Source of the DNA: Antedon bifida
Lineage: Eukaryota; Echinodermata; Crinoidea; Comatulida; Antedonidae
Assembly: GCA_963402885.1 (NCBI GenBank)
Contig: OY727094.1
Span: 3,660,501 to 3,724,500 of the forward strand
Direction of reading: 5' to 3'
Length of the DNA: 64,000 nucleotides
Below are positions 42,144 to 53,015 of this stretch, one piece after another. A model generated the notes under the pieces. That model did no database searches. It worked only from the letters and a program-made list of their open reading frames with translations, and was not told the origin of the DNA. The stretch's first letter is position 1. Every line of letters starts with the position of its first letter. The position numbers and the translations under genes are program-made.

Positions 42144-45100
42144 ATGGGAAGCTCTACATCAAAGAACGGTGGGAATGGAGGTAAGTTTATATTGATTCAA
42201 TTATTTTATTATTATTTTATTTCGTAGAATACTTTCTTTTTTAATGATGTAGAAGTTATAGAGGAGATAATGGACACACAGATGTTCATTTGTTGTCTTA
42301 CATAAACATGAATTCTAAAGCTCCATCTACACTATCAAACTTTATCTGACAATAAATGTGATGTGCCCTGGACATGATGATGTAATATCACTAACACATT
42401 TAGGCATATAACTACCATATTTGGTCACATCACACTTTTTTTGTCAGACTAATTTGATAGTGTAGACAGAGCTTAATGTAGTACAGTATATTAATACTTA
42501 TTATGACTTTATTATGAATTTTTAATTACCATGTTCTTTTTAATTGTTTTAATCAGCATCTAATGAAGGAACTGTCAGCAAAAAAGGTATGTACAGTATG
42601 CAGTAGGCCTACTACCTGTATAGTTAATTTGATAATGATTATGAATAGATATTAATATAAATTCGATGCATGCTATAACCATCATCTGGAATCTGTTTTT
42701 ACTTTTGATTTTTATAATAATGAAAAATGAATGTGTTTATTTATACTAAATTGTTATTATCAAACATCCACAATAGCCTATATTTTAAAGTTGTTACTAG
42801 GCTCTTAATTTATATATTTAATTTATTATTAACATGTTTTTGTTTGTTTTTTTAAAAATAAAATATAGCTGCTAAAAGTTCCAAAAAAGAAAGTGCATCT
42901 AACGGTAGTAGTGTTGACAATAAGAAGCAAGTGTCTGTGACACATGTCAAAGTATGCAAAGTAGATGACCTTAAAGATGGAGAGTAAGTATCAATATATG
43001 GTGCTCAAATCTAGAGTAGGAATAGGGGTGTCCCCTACATAGAGGTTTCCCTGAATAGGGATGTCTCCTACATAGAGGAAAGGAGAGGTTCTAAGTGTAA
43101 GAAGTATGATATATTGTAAATTATTTGTAAAAATAGTATTAAATAATTAACATTTAGAAATAATTGTATTGCACATCGTTTCACAAATATGTGTCCCCTG
43201 AAAATATGGGTTTTCCCTGAATATGGGTTTTCCCTAAATATGGGTTTTTTCCTGAATATGGGTTTTCCCTGAACAGTGGTGTCCTCTACATAGGTTTCCC
43301 TGATTAGTGGTGTCCCGTACATAGAGGTTCCCCTGAATAGGGGTTTTCCATGAATATGGGTTTCCGCTGAATATGGGTTTCCCCTGAATAACGGTGTCCC
43401 AAAGCAGTGGTTATACTGTATAATCTTGAATGTGTTCTTATTCTAGGATGAAAGAGGTTGAAGTGGGTTCTGGGAAGGCACTGCTTATCCGTGAACACGG
43501 CGAATTTAGCGCAATTGGGCACAAATGTTCTCATTATGGTGCTCCACTTATTAAAGGTAAATATTCAAATTTACAAATATACAAATTTAAATCATATACA
43601 CATACACCTGTGGTTATTTAAAGTATTTTTATTTTTTATTAAATCAATAGATGATATAGCTCTCTCATTGCATGTCTTTGCATATATTAATTTTTCTATT
43701 TTCTATAATAAACAAAATACGATATTCAAAGTATAAAATATGTATAACTAGGAATAATATTTTATAGTACAATACTTCACAAGCAAAAATCCCATTACGT
43801 ATGAAATTGTACATTTTCATTTTATTATTATTTTTTGGACAATTGAAATTTAGTCTCTTATGCATTAAAATTTATTAATATTAAAATTGTAAAAGCAAGT
43901 GAAATGTATAATGCCTCACTGTGTGTGGAGATTTGTAATTAAAAAAAAAAATTAACCCAGTTTTATATTGCAAGTAATAATATCTATTTTTTGAACTAAT
44001 CAATAATTTATTCAAACTGAGTTTTTCTAAAAATAACTTTCCATAAATATGAAAACAAATATTGTTTAAATAATAGTAGCAATAGCAACCAAGATTTCAT
44101 AATTTATACTATCAAGAAAATGTAAGCAACGCATTGATTATTTATACTGGTGGTATAATACATACTAATTTGGTTCTTCTTGTTTACCACCTGCACATCT
44201 ATAATAATATTATAATATATGATTTTTTTAAACATGGTAAATATGAGAAAATAAGTCGTGCATGCAATATTTTAAATTCTGTATTCTGCAGTAGGTGGTT
44301 AAAAATTGTTTTTCACCTTCAATATAATATGATGATGATAATGAATCGTTTTTTTATACTAAGCATTAATTAAGTATTACAGTGTTGTTTACTGTAGGTA
44401 AATATGCAGTCGTGTGTTTGAATTCAATTAATTGCAACTGCAACAAAAATCATTTTATTTTTGATATACCAGACTATATCAATCAAAGCAGTTTCTTTAA
44501 GTTGTGTTCACACTGTGTAGCCTATCACGATTTCTTATAAAGCTCTGCTATTTTTTCTGGCTGTTTTACATTATTCCATTGAGATCCATCCACTGATACC
44601 CACAGCATTTTAATTTTTTTCAGTAATTTGCCTTTGGATTTATAGACTGTATCTGTTACTTTTGGTTTCCTCTCAAAACAAAATTATTTTAAAAATTTGT
44701 TTTAATCTACAGGGGTTTTATCTAATGGTCATGTGCGTTGCCCGTGGCATGGCGCTTGTTTTAACAGTAAAACAGGCGATATTGAGGAGTCACCTGGACT
44801 TGATAGCGTTCCTAAATTTGAGGTCAAAGTTGAAGGAGATGATGTCATTGTGACATCTAATAATAAAGTAAGATATTGATGAAATAATATCCTAATTTTT
44901 TTATTTATTTTTTTAAGTAACTCTCATAAGATATGTCCTATATTAAAGAACCTCTTTCCTAATATTCATATCTCTCACTTGCTATTGTAAATAATATTTT
45001 AGATTGATAGGTGATGTTAATATCAACCGTTGTTTGAACAATGCTTTTACATTCTATACAATGGTAATTACTACTACTAGGCCTACTAGTCAATTACTAC

Positions 45101-48100
45101 TTAAAATATATTTTGCTCCTGATATTAATAAGATTGAATTATTAGAAAAAATGGATTGCTTTTGTGTCAACAATGTAGTCATTTGATTTTATCAATGTAG
45201 GAATCACATAAACGAATCAAAGAGATGACTTGCCATTCTCCTGATGAGGACAAGAAAATATTAATAATAGGAGGAGGTAAGTAATGAACTCAGTCAGAGA
45301 GGGGTGATAACATCCAATGATAGGACAGGTTGCCTTCTTTGTCTGTGTGCTGGGTGATTGTCCTGTTAATTGAGTGCTATTAAGCTCTGTCTACACTATC
45401 AAACTTGTAGTTGACAAAGAAAGGTGTGATGTGCCCAAATATGGTAGTGATATGACATCATCATGTCCATATAATGGCCACATCACATTTTATTTGTCAC
45501 ATAAAGTTTGATAGTGTAGACAGAGATTTAGTGCAAAAACATTCAAAAACAATCAAAATCAACAACATTATTTTCTAGGAGCTGCTGCTACTACTTGTGC
45601 GGAGACTTTGAGGCAGGAAGGGTTCAAAGGTCAGTTAGTGATGGCCACTAAAGAAGGACATGTACCATATGACAGACCTAAGTTGAGCAAGGTGCGATGT
45701 TATTTTTAGATTTTATAGTGAAGAGTAAAACCATTAAAAAAAATACAATATAAACTACTTCTTCCATTTAGGATCAAACTTCATTTTTGAAGGCTACTGC
45801 TCCACTGGCTATAGCTTTTGCAATTTGTATGCATACCATGTGTGGTGCATACACAGTTACATTTCTAAAGCTTTGTCTCCACTATCAAACTTTATGTGAC
45901 AAAAAAAAATGTGTCATATCACTACCATATTTGGGCATATCACTATCATATTTGGGCACATCACACTTTTTTTGTCAAACTAGTTGGATAGTGTAGACAG
46001 AGCTTTTCACAATTCACAATCTTGTTATTAAATCATACACTCCCAATAATAATGTACTTTTAAAATCTTGCAGGCCCTTGATGCCACAGCAGATTCTCTT
46101 GCTCTTAGAAAGGCTGACTTCTTCAGTGTTTATGACATTGATGTCAAGACCAGCATGGAAGCTGTATCAGTTGACACAATGCTGAATTCTGTCAAATTCC
46201 AAAATGGAGAATCGTTAGTCTATGACACGCTTGTTGTTGCAACTGGTGGCAAGTAAGTACATCATGATTAAAATGTTAAGTGTGAACCCTGGATGGAATG
46301 CTTAAATTTCTAACACTTCACTAGACTTAAGCGTTGTCTACACTATCAAACTTTATGTGAAAAAAATGTGATGTGCCCATTATATGGACATGATGATGAC
46401 CATATTTGGGCACATCACACTTTTGTTGTCAAATAGTTTGATAGTGTAGACAGAGCACACTCGTCCTTCAATTTTCTCTTTCCTTACTCTCAAAACTAAA
46501 TATAATCCTGACTTGTGTAAAGCGCTGTCTACGCTATCAAACTTTATGTGACAAAAAATGTTATGTGCCCAAATATGGAAGTGATATGCACAAATATAGT
46601 AGTGATATGACAGCATCATGTCCATATATGGCAATATCACCATGTCCAATATTGTAGTGATATGACATCATCATGTCCATATATGGGCACATCAAATTTT
46701 TTTTGTCACATAAAGTTTGATAGTGTAGACAGAGCTTAAGAACAATCTTGTTTTAACACACTACTGACAGAGTGTTCTATCATGCATCAAACCACATGAT
46801 GATGACTTACATATGATAAATTATTTTTAGACCACGAAAGCTTACAATTCCTGGAGCTGACCTGGAGAATGTCTGTTTACTGAGAACTCCAGAAGATGGT
46901 AACCACATTGTAGCTAATGCTAAAGGCAAGAATGTAGTCATAATCGGAGCCTCATTTATAGGTAAGGCTCAAATTTCACAACTCCCATCAGTATCATCTG
47001 CAGCCTAATGGAGTGGAGTTGTGGCTTGGTGGTTATGATGCTTGGCTACCAATCCAAGAGTCCTGGGTTCAAGTCCTGTCATGTCAGGATTTTTTCTAAT
47101 GACAAACTCCACTCCCAAAGACTTGTAATAAGACTTTGTTTATGTAGAGCATTTTGTGTATATGTTTGTCTTGTGAACAGGATTGCCACCTTTAAAATAG
47201 TGAATGAATTCGCTTGGCAATTTGCCTAAATATATAAACAAAACACATTGCATTTTAATGTCACACACACAAAACTGTCTATATTTTTAGATGACACTTT
47301 TTCACCTCACTAATTATTACTTACATTCATTTAGGGGTGGAAGTTGCAGCCTACTTGGCCAACAAGGCAAGTAGTGTCACCGTTGTAGGAAGGTCAACTG
47401 TACCGTATGAAGCCAGTCTTGGTAAAGACGTTGGTGGCGCTCTTCAGAAGGTGAGTATCTGCAATTTCACCCTCTCCTCATTATAATATTAGATATTGTA
47501 TATTGTTATGTATATAAACATATCTTTAGATAACAGTAAACAATACAGTATTCCCTTACTGATTCCATAGTGGATTTGTACCACAATACCATAAATGTAA
47601 TGACTTAGCCTATGCCTATTTGCATATGTATCATTTTGAATGAGACCTATATTGTTAAGTACAGTATAATGGGTGTATAAAAAATATTTTAAAATTGTAT
47701 TACTATTTTTTAGCTTTGTGAAGAAAAGAACGTCAAATTTATAATGAACAATGGAGTGACCGAGCTGAAAGGAGAAGAAGGAAAGCTAAGAGAAGCCGTG
47801 TTGAAAGACGGACAAACGATTGCTGCCGATGTGTGTGTTGTCGGCATTGGTGTGACGCCATCAACGGAGTTTTTGAAAGATAGCGGTGTTGTAATGAATG
47901 ACAGGGGAGCAGTAATAGTAGACAAGGTAAAGAGATAACCAATTACTTAATTCTTAATAAAAAATGTTATGATGTACAGTAAAAGTACACTTTTCTTTCT
48001 ATATTAAAAATTCTTTATCTTTATTTAAATCCAAAATTACGAATTGTTTGTAATATTGGTTCTAGAGCTTTATATAAGTTCCTACTTGTATCATTTTTTA

Positions 48101-49070
48101 CAGACTATGAAAACTAACAAAGATAATATATATGCTGCTGGAGATATTGTGGAGTTCCCATTGAGCATTGCTGACGATGCAAAGGTATCAATAGGACACT
48201 GGCAGATGGCACATGCACATGGTGAGTTGGTAAACACTCTGGTTACAGCCTCTCAGCTGAGGACCAGCAACCACCTAAGGGCCTGTTCAGACCTACGGAG
48301 TTATGCTTTCGTATCATATGCGGTGTACAACTCCGTAAGTCTGAATCGGGAAGAGATTAGTGGAAGCCACCTCTTACCACTCTGATCGTTTGTTCGTTAC
48401 GACAGCTCAAGTTACAAGATTAGTGAATGATGGTTATGATACAAAAGTCATGCACCACAATTTTGAACACGAACCAATCAAATTTACTCCTACATACCAG
48501 AAGTTTGCCAAAATCGGTGACATTTAATTGCATTTGTTCAAAGGAGATCTACAGGAACATAAACTGAAATGTATCACCATCTTCTTGTTTTTCTCTCAGG
48601 TCGGACAGCAGCATTAAATGTGTTAGACCAGGAGATAGAAGTGAAGAGCGTACCTTATTTCTGGACGCAGATTTTTGGGAAAAGTGTACGATTTGCAGGC
48701 TACAGCAATGGCATGGATGATGTTATTATTGATGGTAGCTTAGAAGAACTCAAATTTGTTGCTTATTATACAAAGTAAGGTTGATTTCATAATTATTAAT
48801 TTTTGTGTTGACTGTGTGTTTTATCAGGATCAAGAACCACTACTTTAGGACACATACATGAAAATGTTAAATCTTTAGAATTTAGTTAAAATTAACCCAT
48901 GATTAACAAATATGTTCATTTTTCTTTAAAGGGGTGATCGTGTAGTCGCAGCTGCCAGCATGAACTCTGACCCTGTTGTGTCGCAATTTGCAGAGTTTCT
49001 TCTGAGTGACCAGGATGTTCTTAAATCAGAATTGCAATCCGATCCCTCGTGTTGGAAGAGCAAGCTATAA
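42144..49070 (+). CDS. AIFM3: AIFM3-like Rieske/FAD-NADH oxidoreductase
   Basis: AIFM3 (AIFL) joins an N-terminal Rieske 2Fe-2S domain to an FAD-dependent pyridine-nucleotide oxidoreductase; the vertebrate protein is mitochondrial and can promote apoptosis. Exons: 42144-42180, 42557-42586, 42869-42983, 43447-43556, 44713-44867, 45201-45276, 45579-45691, 46074-46252, 46831-46961, 47335-47450, 47714-47926, 48104-48221, 48600-48774, 48932-49070, all in phase, 568 residues. The N terminus MGSSTSKN fits an N-myristoylation signal. Rieske ligands are in GHKCSHYGAPL and CPWHGACF. FAD binding: ILIIGGGAAATTCAETL; then PYDRPKLSK; NADH binding: VVIIGASFIGVEVAAYL; VCVVGIGVTP; IYAAGDIVEFPL; HWQMAHAHG; C-terminal GDRVVAAASMN. 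Introns hold seven MITE copies or fragments, a SINE and a minisatellite. Confidence 0.95.
42317..42475. mobile_element. Palindromic MITE copy 21
   Basis: Complete: AAAGCTCCATCTACACTATC and GATAGTGTAGACAGAGCTT. It lies in AIFM3 intron 1. Confidence 0.8.
43010..43415. repeat. Degenerate minisatellite in AIFM3 intron 3
   Basis: Two related units alternate: a longer one with GGTGTCCCCTACATAGAGG and TTTCCCTGAATAGGG, and a shorter one of about 17 bp, TGAATATGGGTTTTCCC, repeated around 43195-43275 and 43340-43395. A 100-bp AT-rich gap (43090-43190) separates the two clusters. It ends GTGGTTATACTGTA just before exon 4. The open minus-strand frames across it are a by-product. Confidence 0.7.
45382..45529. 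mobile_element. Palindromic MITE copy 22
   Basis: Complete: AAGCTCTGTCTACACTATCA and GATAGTGTAGACAGAGATTT, one internal unit. AIFM3 intron 6. Confidence 0.8.
45867..46006. mobile_element. Palindromic MITE copy 23
   Basis: Complete ends (AAAGCTTTGTCTCCACTATC; GATAGTGTAGACAGAGCTTT) but GATGTGCCCATATATGG is deleted from the left arm. AIFM3 intron 7, about 65 bp before exon 8. Confidence 0.8.
46329..46457. mobile_element. Palindromic MITE copy 24
   Basis: AAGCGTTGTCTACACTATCA and GATAGTGTAGACAGAGC. First of two copies in AIFM3 intron 8, about 60 bp apart. Confidence 0.8.
46519..46738. mobile_element. Palindromic MITE copy 25, internally duplicated
   Basis: AAAGCGCTGTCTACGCTATC on the left, GATAGTGTAGACAGAGCTT on the right. 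At about 220 bp it is long for the family because the centre GTAGTGATATGACATCATCA / TGTCCATATATGG is present twice. Confidence 0.8.
47010..47225 (+). mobile_element. tRNA-headed SINE in AIFM3 intron 9
   Basis: GAGTTGTGGCTTGGTGGTTA gives an A box (TGGCTTGGTGG) and CCTGGGTTCAAGTCC a B box, about 35 bp apart. The body carries CAAACTCCACTCCC and ends GAATTCGCTTGGCAATTTGC, then AT-rich sequence. Acceptor-stem pairing is poor and a long tail follows, so it is a SINE, not a tRNA gene. Confidence 0.65.
48286..48345. repeat. 60-bp fold-back in AIFM3 intron 12
   Basis: TTCAGACCTACGGAGTT faces AACTCCGTAAGTCTGAA, 17 of 17 pairing except one mismatch, with a 26-bp loop. This resembles a minimal MITE. GGCCTG before and GGGAAG after show no clear target duplication. 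Confidence 0.55.
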
Positions 49071-49115
49071 GCCAACTGCGGACTTAAAATTTCTATACAT
49101 ATATTTAAGATAATC

Positions 49116-49121
49116 AATAAA
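49116..49121 (+). terminator. AIFM3 polyadenylation signal
   Basis: AATAAA 46 bp after the AIFM3 stop codon (in GATAATCAATAAATGCC). It precedes MITE copy 26, so the mature 3' end probably lies before the element. Confidence 0.65.
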
Positions 49122-49145
49122 TGCCAGATGGTTGTTAGCTTTTCT

Positions 49146-49311
49146 AAAGCTCTGTCTCCACTATCAAATATTATGTGACAAAAAAAATGTGATGTGCCCA
49201 TATATAGACATGATGATGTCATATCACTACCATATTTAAGCATATCACTACCATATTTGGGCACATCACAGTTTTTTTGTCAAACTAGTTTGATAGTGTA
49301 GACAGAGCTTA
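49146..49311. mobile_element. Palindromic MITE copy 26
   Basis: Complete: AAAGCTCTGTCTCCACTATC and GATAGTGTAGACAGAGCTT, two internal CACTACCATATTT units. It begins 25 bp after the AIFM3 polyadenylation signal. Confidence 0.8.
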
Positions 49312-50302
49312 ACTGCATTGAAGCAAAGAGTGTGTGTTTTTAGGCTGATCTGAAATAACAAATTGTTACCTAGTTTTTAAGATAGAAAAGGGAAGAAAAA
49401 TGTTGTTTTGATGACTAATTTTTTCATCAGAAAAAAAGTGCTATCACAAATGATTATATTTATAAAACAATACTTTGCTTTGAAATAATTGAAAATAATA
49501 TATATATACTGTATCACATACATTCCTTATATAGATACCAGTATGATAGTTTTTTTTTAAGATAATAATATTAATAGTTGTAAATAAATGTATACATGCT
49601 AATTTTATAAAATATTAATTAGAAGAAGAATTAACAGAATATTATATCATTTAAAATTAATAAATAATGTACCACATTCAATGATACAATCGTGCTGGGC
49701 AGGTCCCCCATGTTTTAAATTCTTCCGGAGTATAATTTTAACCCTGTAATCCTATTATTTAAATGCCAACCCTAAGCACTTTCAGCAGCGCAATATCAGA
49801 CTAAAATTCTTCCATCCAGCGTACTTTGTCTTTCAGATATCAAATAACTGTACTGGGCTTAGTTTATGCTATCCACCTACAACAAGTCTTGTTGTTTTAT
49901 AGTATAATAATCGGTGTATAGTACTGTGTGTACAACAATTAGCTTTTTTTTTATTGAAGCAGATACAATAAGAAATAGTTTAGTTTTAAATAATTTAATC
50001 CTGTATGGTATAAAGGGTTACAAACCCACCATCTTATTGGTTCCGGTTTTGCCTTGGTCATCATAAACCAGGGTTTATGTGATAAATATGAATAGATATT
50101 ATAATTTATGATTGTTTATTGTCAAAACGTGATGTACAGAAAAATATGTTGGACATTCACAGCCCGTATCAACTCTGTTATAATTAAAGACCACCATTTT
50201 ATATGGTTATTATCAAGTTAGTTGTATTTATTATTCACAGTTTTTTTTTTGTGTCAAAAGGTACATCTTTGTATTTCAATGGATGACACTTCATTTATAT
50301 CC

Positions 50303-50433
50303 AAGCTCAAACTAGTGTGATGTGCCCAAATATGGTAGTGATATGCCCAAATATGGCAATGATATCATATCATCATGTCCATATATGGGCACATCACATT
50401 TTGATGTCACATAAAGTTTGATAGTGTTGACAT
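50303..50433. mobile_element. Palindromic MITE copy 27
   Basis: The left arm is shortened to AAGCTCAAACTAGTGTGATG, as in copy 2, and the right end stops at GATAGTGTTGACA. Confidence 0.7.
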
Positions 50434-50693
50434 GTTTAATCGTGAATAGAAAGCTATTGATTGTCAAAAAACCAGGACAACTTTGCCATTATTTATTCGG
50501 ACCACTGGGATTTTACTAGCCCTGTACTACTTAAATTGTAGAATGTTCAGTTTTTTTTTTTAAATTGTGATGTTCAGGACCTTTAATAAGGTTTAATAAA
50601 AACTTCTACCAGATGTGTAACCTGAACCTGCACACAACATTCCTTGGTTCTAGTCTCCCTCCACTCAAAATATCCTTAGTATCCATACTACGG

Positions 50694-50699
50694 TTTATT
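50694..50699 (-). terminator. MRPL57 polyadenylation signal
   Basis: TTTATT on the plus strand is AATAAA on the minus strand, 29 bp after the MRPL57 stop codon. A 3' UTR of roughly 50 bp would be short but normal for ribosomal-protein genes. Confidence 0.6.
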
Positions 50700-50727
50700 T
50701 ATAGTGTTCTCTCAGCTGGATGATTGG

Positions 50728-51628
50728 CTACCACGTTCTATAGCCTTCTAAGTGTTTAAAATAGTCTATAAGATATTTATGAGGCCTCATGTTTACCCCT
50801 CTTCGTTCATTAATGAATTCCTTGGCTTGAACAATATGTCTTTGTCTTGCACTACCGCTTTCTTCTTCCTGTAAATTTAAAAATACAATACAGTCAAAAC
50901 AATAAATACCCATGCCCATTTATTTACAGTATTCAGTTTGTGATACAATTTTTAAGCTATACTGTACCTCGGACAGAAATGAAGTTTCAAGATATTTCCG
51001 GTTTTGTTCTTCAAGATTCAGCCTCCGTACCATGTTTTGCACCATAAATTTGGTAATTGGTCGATATTTTCGATGCTTACTGAAAAATAAAATAATAAAA
51101 AACTGATTTGATGTGATATTTTATTTTAAGACTAGGCCTAGCATTAATTGATTTTAAATAGCAGTGCTAATAATATTGAACCTTTACCTCGAGAAGTGCG
51201 AGTAGATCTTTTGCGAGCAGTTTGTTCAAGGAAAAACATACATAAAATAATACATAGGCCTAGGCCTACATCCATTATTATTCATTATTTATCTAAAAAT
51301 GTTTAAAAAAATATTGAGAAATATTTAGAAACCCCAAAACTGCGAAATGAATATTGAACTGATTTGTTGCACAAAAAAAACCCTTGCGCAATTTCCAATA
51401 ATGGCGCAAAACAAGGTCTAAGCTAGGCCCATATCGGCTTTCACCAGAGAAAGTCCTATTTTCACAAAGCATGGCCTATATATAGAGGGGACAGGGGCTC
51501 CCTCACCGCCCTTTCTAAAACACCGCCGCCAAGCACCTCCAGCCTAGAACTTACCCTATAAATTGTAATCCGTGTGTTCGTTTACGAGAATAGAATTTAT
51601 GACCACAAAGAACCCTCGTTAGCCACAT
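50728..51628 (-). CDS. MRPL57: Mitochondrial ribosomal protein mL63 (MRPL57)
   Basis: mL63 is a small protein of the animal mitochondrial large ribosomal subunit with no bacterial counterpart. Three minus-strand exons join in phase: 51628-51555, 51079-50968, 50868-50728, predicting 108 residues (human 102). The N terminus MWLTRVLCGHKFYSRKR is basic and could act as a mitochondrial import signal. Conserved features are QFIGKHRKYRP, QNMVRRLNLEEQNRKYL, SEEEESG, and the C-terminal PHKYLIDYFKHL, each matching the family pattern W/FIGKHR.PR, QNMIRRLEIE.EN and PHRFI.D.L.HL. The initiator is the ATG of the micro-exon whose GTAAGT donor is in the phase required by exon 2. Frames elsewhere in this interval are shadows. 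It converges on AIFM3 and is head-to-head with the exon at 52290. Confidence 0.88.
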
Positions 51629-52289
51629 AATGAATGTAATTAAATAAATTAACAATAATAGTTCAGTTTCAAAGAAAAAGAGCACGATAAATAAAGAGGA
51701 ACGGTGCAGATCCAACCACGTTCAGTTATAATTTATAAAGTGTCAACATAAACAATAACGCGTCAACAAGAATGTTCTTTATCGTTTGAATTTTCAGCAG
51801 TTTAATAAAGAAACGATTTTCACTTTTTTTAATAGTTTATTACAGTATTGATGGTTCTTAGAAGTATATCAAATGCATACTAAACACAAATGCTTGTCTT
51901 CCATCTGCTTTTTCCCACTATTATAATGAGTGAGTTATTAATTTTCATTTATGTAATTAATTTTCTTCAGATTCTTCTTTCTTAGAAATGATATTCGTTC
52001 TAGTTTAAGTTTTATTTATTTTAAAAGGCCAAAACTCGATAAGCGAAAGCTTTTTTTTTTGGTCTTTTGTCTTTAGTTTTGATTTTATGTATATGAAAAT
52101 GAACAAACAAGAAAGAAAGACAATAAAGATTATATTATATAATTTAAACGCGTTTGCGTTATCAGACGTATCAGCGCAAAAAAAGACATGCAGCAGACGT
52201 GTGATTTTGAAATCCTTTTCACGTCATCATTCACAAGGCCTAAACACCGGTGTTTTTGTTGTACTTTGTCAAACATTATCTCGTCTAAA
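51629..52289. promoter_or_regulatory. Upstream region of MRPL57, possibly bidirectional
   Basis: The 661 bp between the MRPL57 start and the candidate exon at 52290 contain no repeats of the families listed. The sequence is AT-rich with isolated CpG words (ACGCGTCAACAAG; AACGCGTTTGCGTTATCAGA). No core promoter motif can be assigned. Confidence 0.35.
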
Positions 52290-52404
52290 ATGTCTGGAAA
52301 ATTGAAACAACGTTCAGCTGCTAATTCAGTAGACGCCGGCACACGCTCCATTAATGAGAAAATATTAATGGAATGTTATAATCTTTATACAGAACCCGGC
52401 AAAG
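52290..52404 (+). CDS. Candidate first exon of an unidentified gene
   Basis: An ATG at 52290 opens a frame of 38 codons (MSGKLKQRSAANSVDAGTRS, then INEKILMECYNLYTEPGK) that reaches AAAG|GTAGGC, a plausible donor with phase 1. The amino-acid composition looks coding and the preceding frame is closed. I do not recognise the protein. No continuation exon is visible before the repeat array begins at 53016, so any second exon would lie beyond the array, or the exon is orphaned. It is head-to-head with MRPL57. Confidence 0.35.
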
Positions 52405-53015
52405 GTAGGCCAACATTTTCATTACGAAATATTCATTGACAGTGCTGGCTCGTCGGCGCATAAATGCTTTGGTTCCCTTCAATGTAAATCTTTTCAGTTT
52501 TAAGGAAGTGATCAGTCATACTAATCTACGCCCGGTAGGCCCGGTATCGCCTGTTAGGAACCCGTTATCGCCTGCTAGGGTTTTATGATATAAAATCAAG
52601 TACATTTTTAAAAATATTATATATATTTTTATTAATTTTAATAGGCCCCTGGCCCCCTATATATTTTTTTTTTCAGAAAATCAGTTAAAATATTGTTAAA
52701 CTTTTCATTTGTCACAACTCATTCACAACGCGTTCAACCCCACACTTTCAGGTCATTTGAGGATAAACTTAATCAGTATTTTGACAATTTTTCACATTAA
52801 AAATGTATAAAACATACATACGATTAAATATCACAATATTTAATATAATGTTAGCATGTACTTGATAACATTTTATATCATAAAACCATACATGATTAAG
52901 CAAACTTTTTTTTTGTTAAAATGAGACATAGCAGTGTGATTGATTGTGAACCACTCTGTGAGACTATGATTTGATTTTTTATTTGTGATGTTCCTTTTCA
53001 AGTTACAATAAATAA
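52405..53015. other. Flank between the orphan exon and the tandem array
   Basis: AT-rich, non-coding. GGTATCGCCTGTTAGGAACC and GTTATCGCCTGCTAGGG form a short direct repeat at 52540-52585. The last bases AAGTTACAATAAATAA lead straight into the CTAG of array unit A. Confidence 0.5.

Larger units (their letters stand above)
49071..50727. other. Intergenic region between AIFM3 and MRPL57
   Basis: The AIFM3 3' UTR and its signal lie at the left, two palindromic MITE copies at 49146 and 50303, and the MRPL57 signal at the right end. The middle is AT-rich with no supportable exon. Confidence 0.5.

Noticed and set aside
43068-43534. Minus-strand frames with repeated FRENPYSGK-like peptides
   Set aside because: Translation of the AIFM3 intron 3 minisatellite read backwards, overlapping the true exon 4.
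47020-47090. Possible functional tRNA gene
   Set aside because: A and B boxes are present, but the acceptor arm does not pair and a SINE-like body follows.
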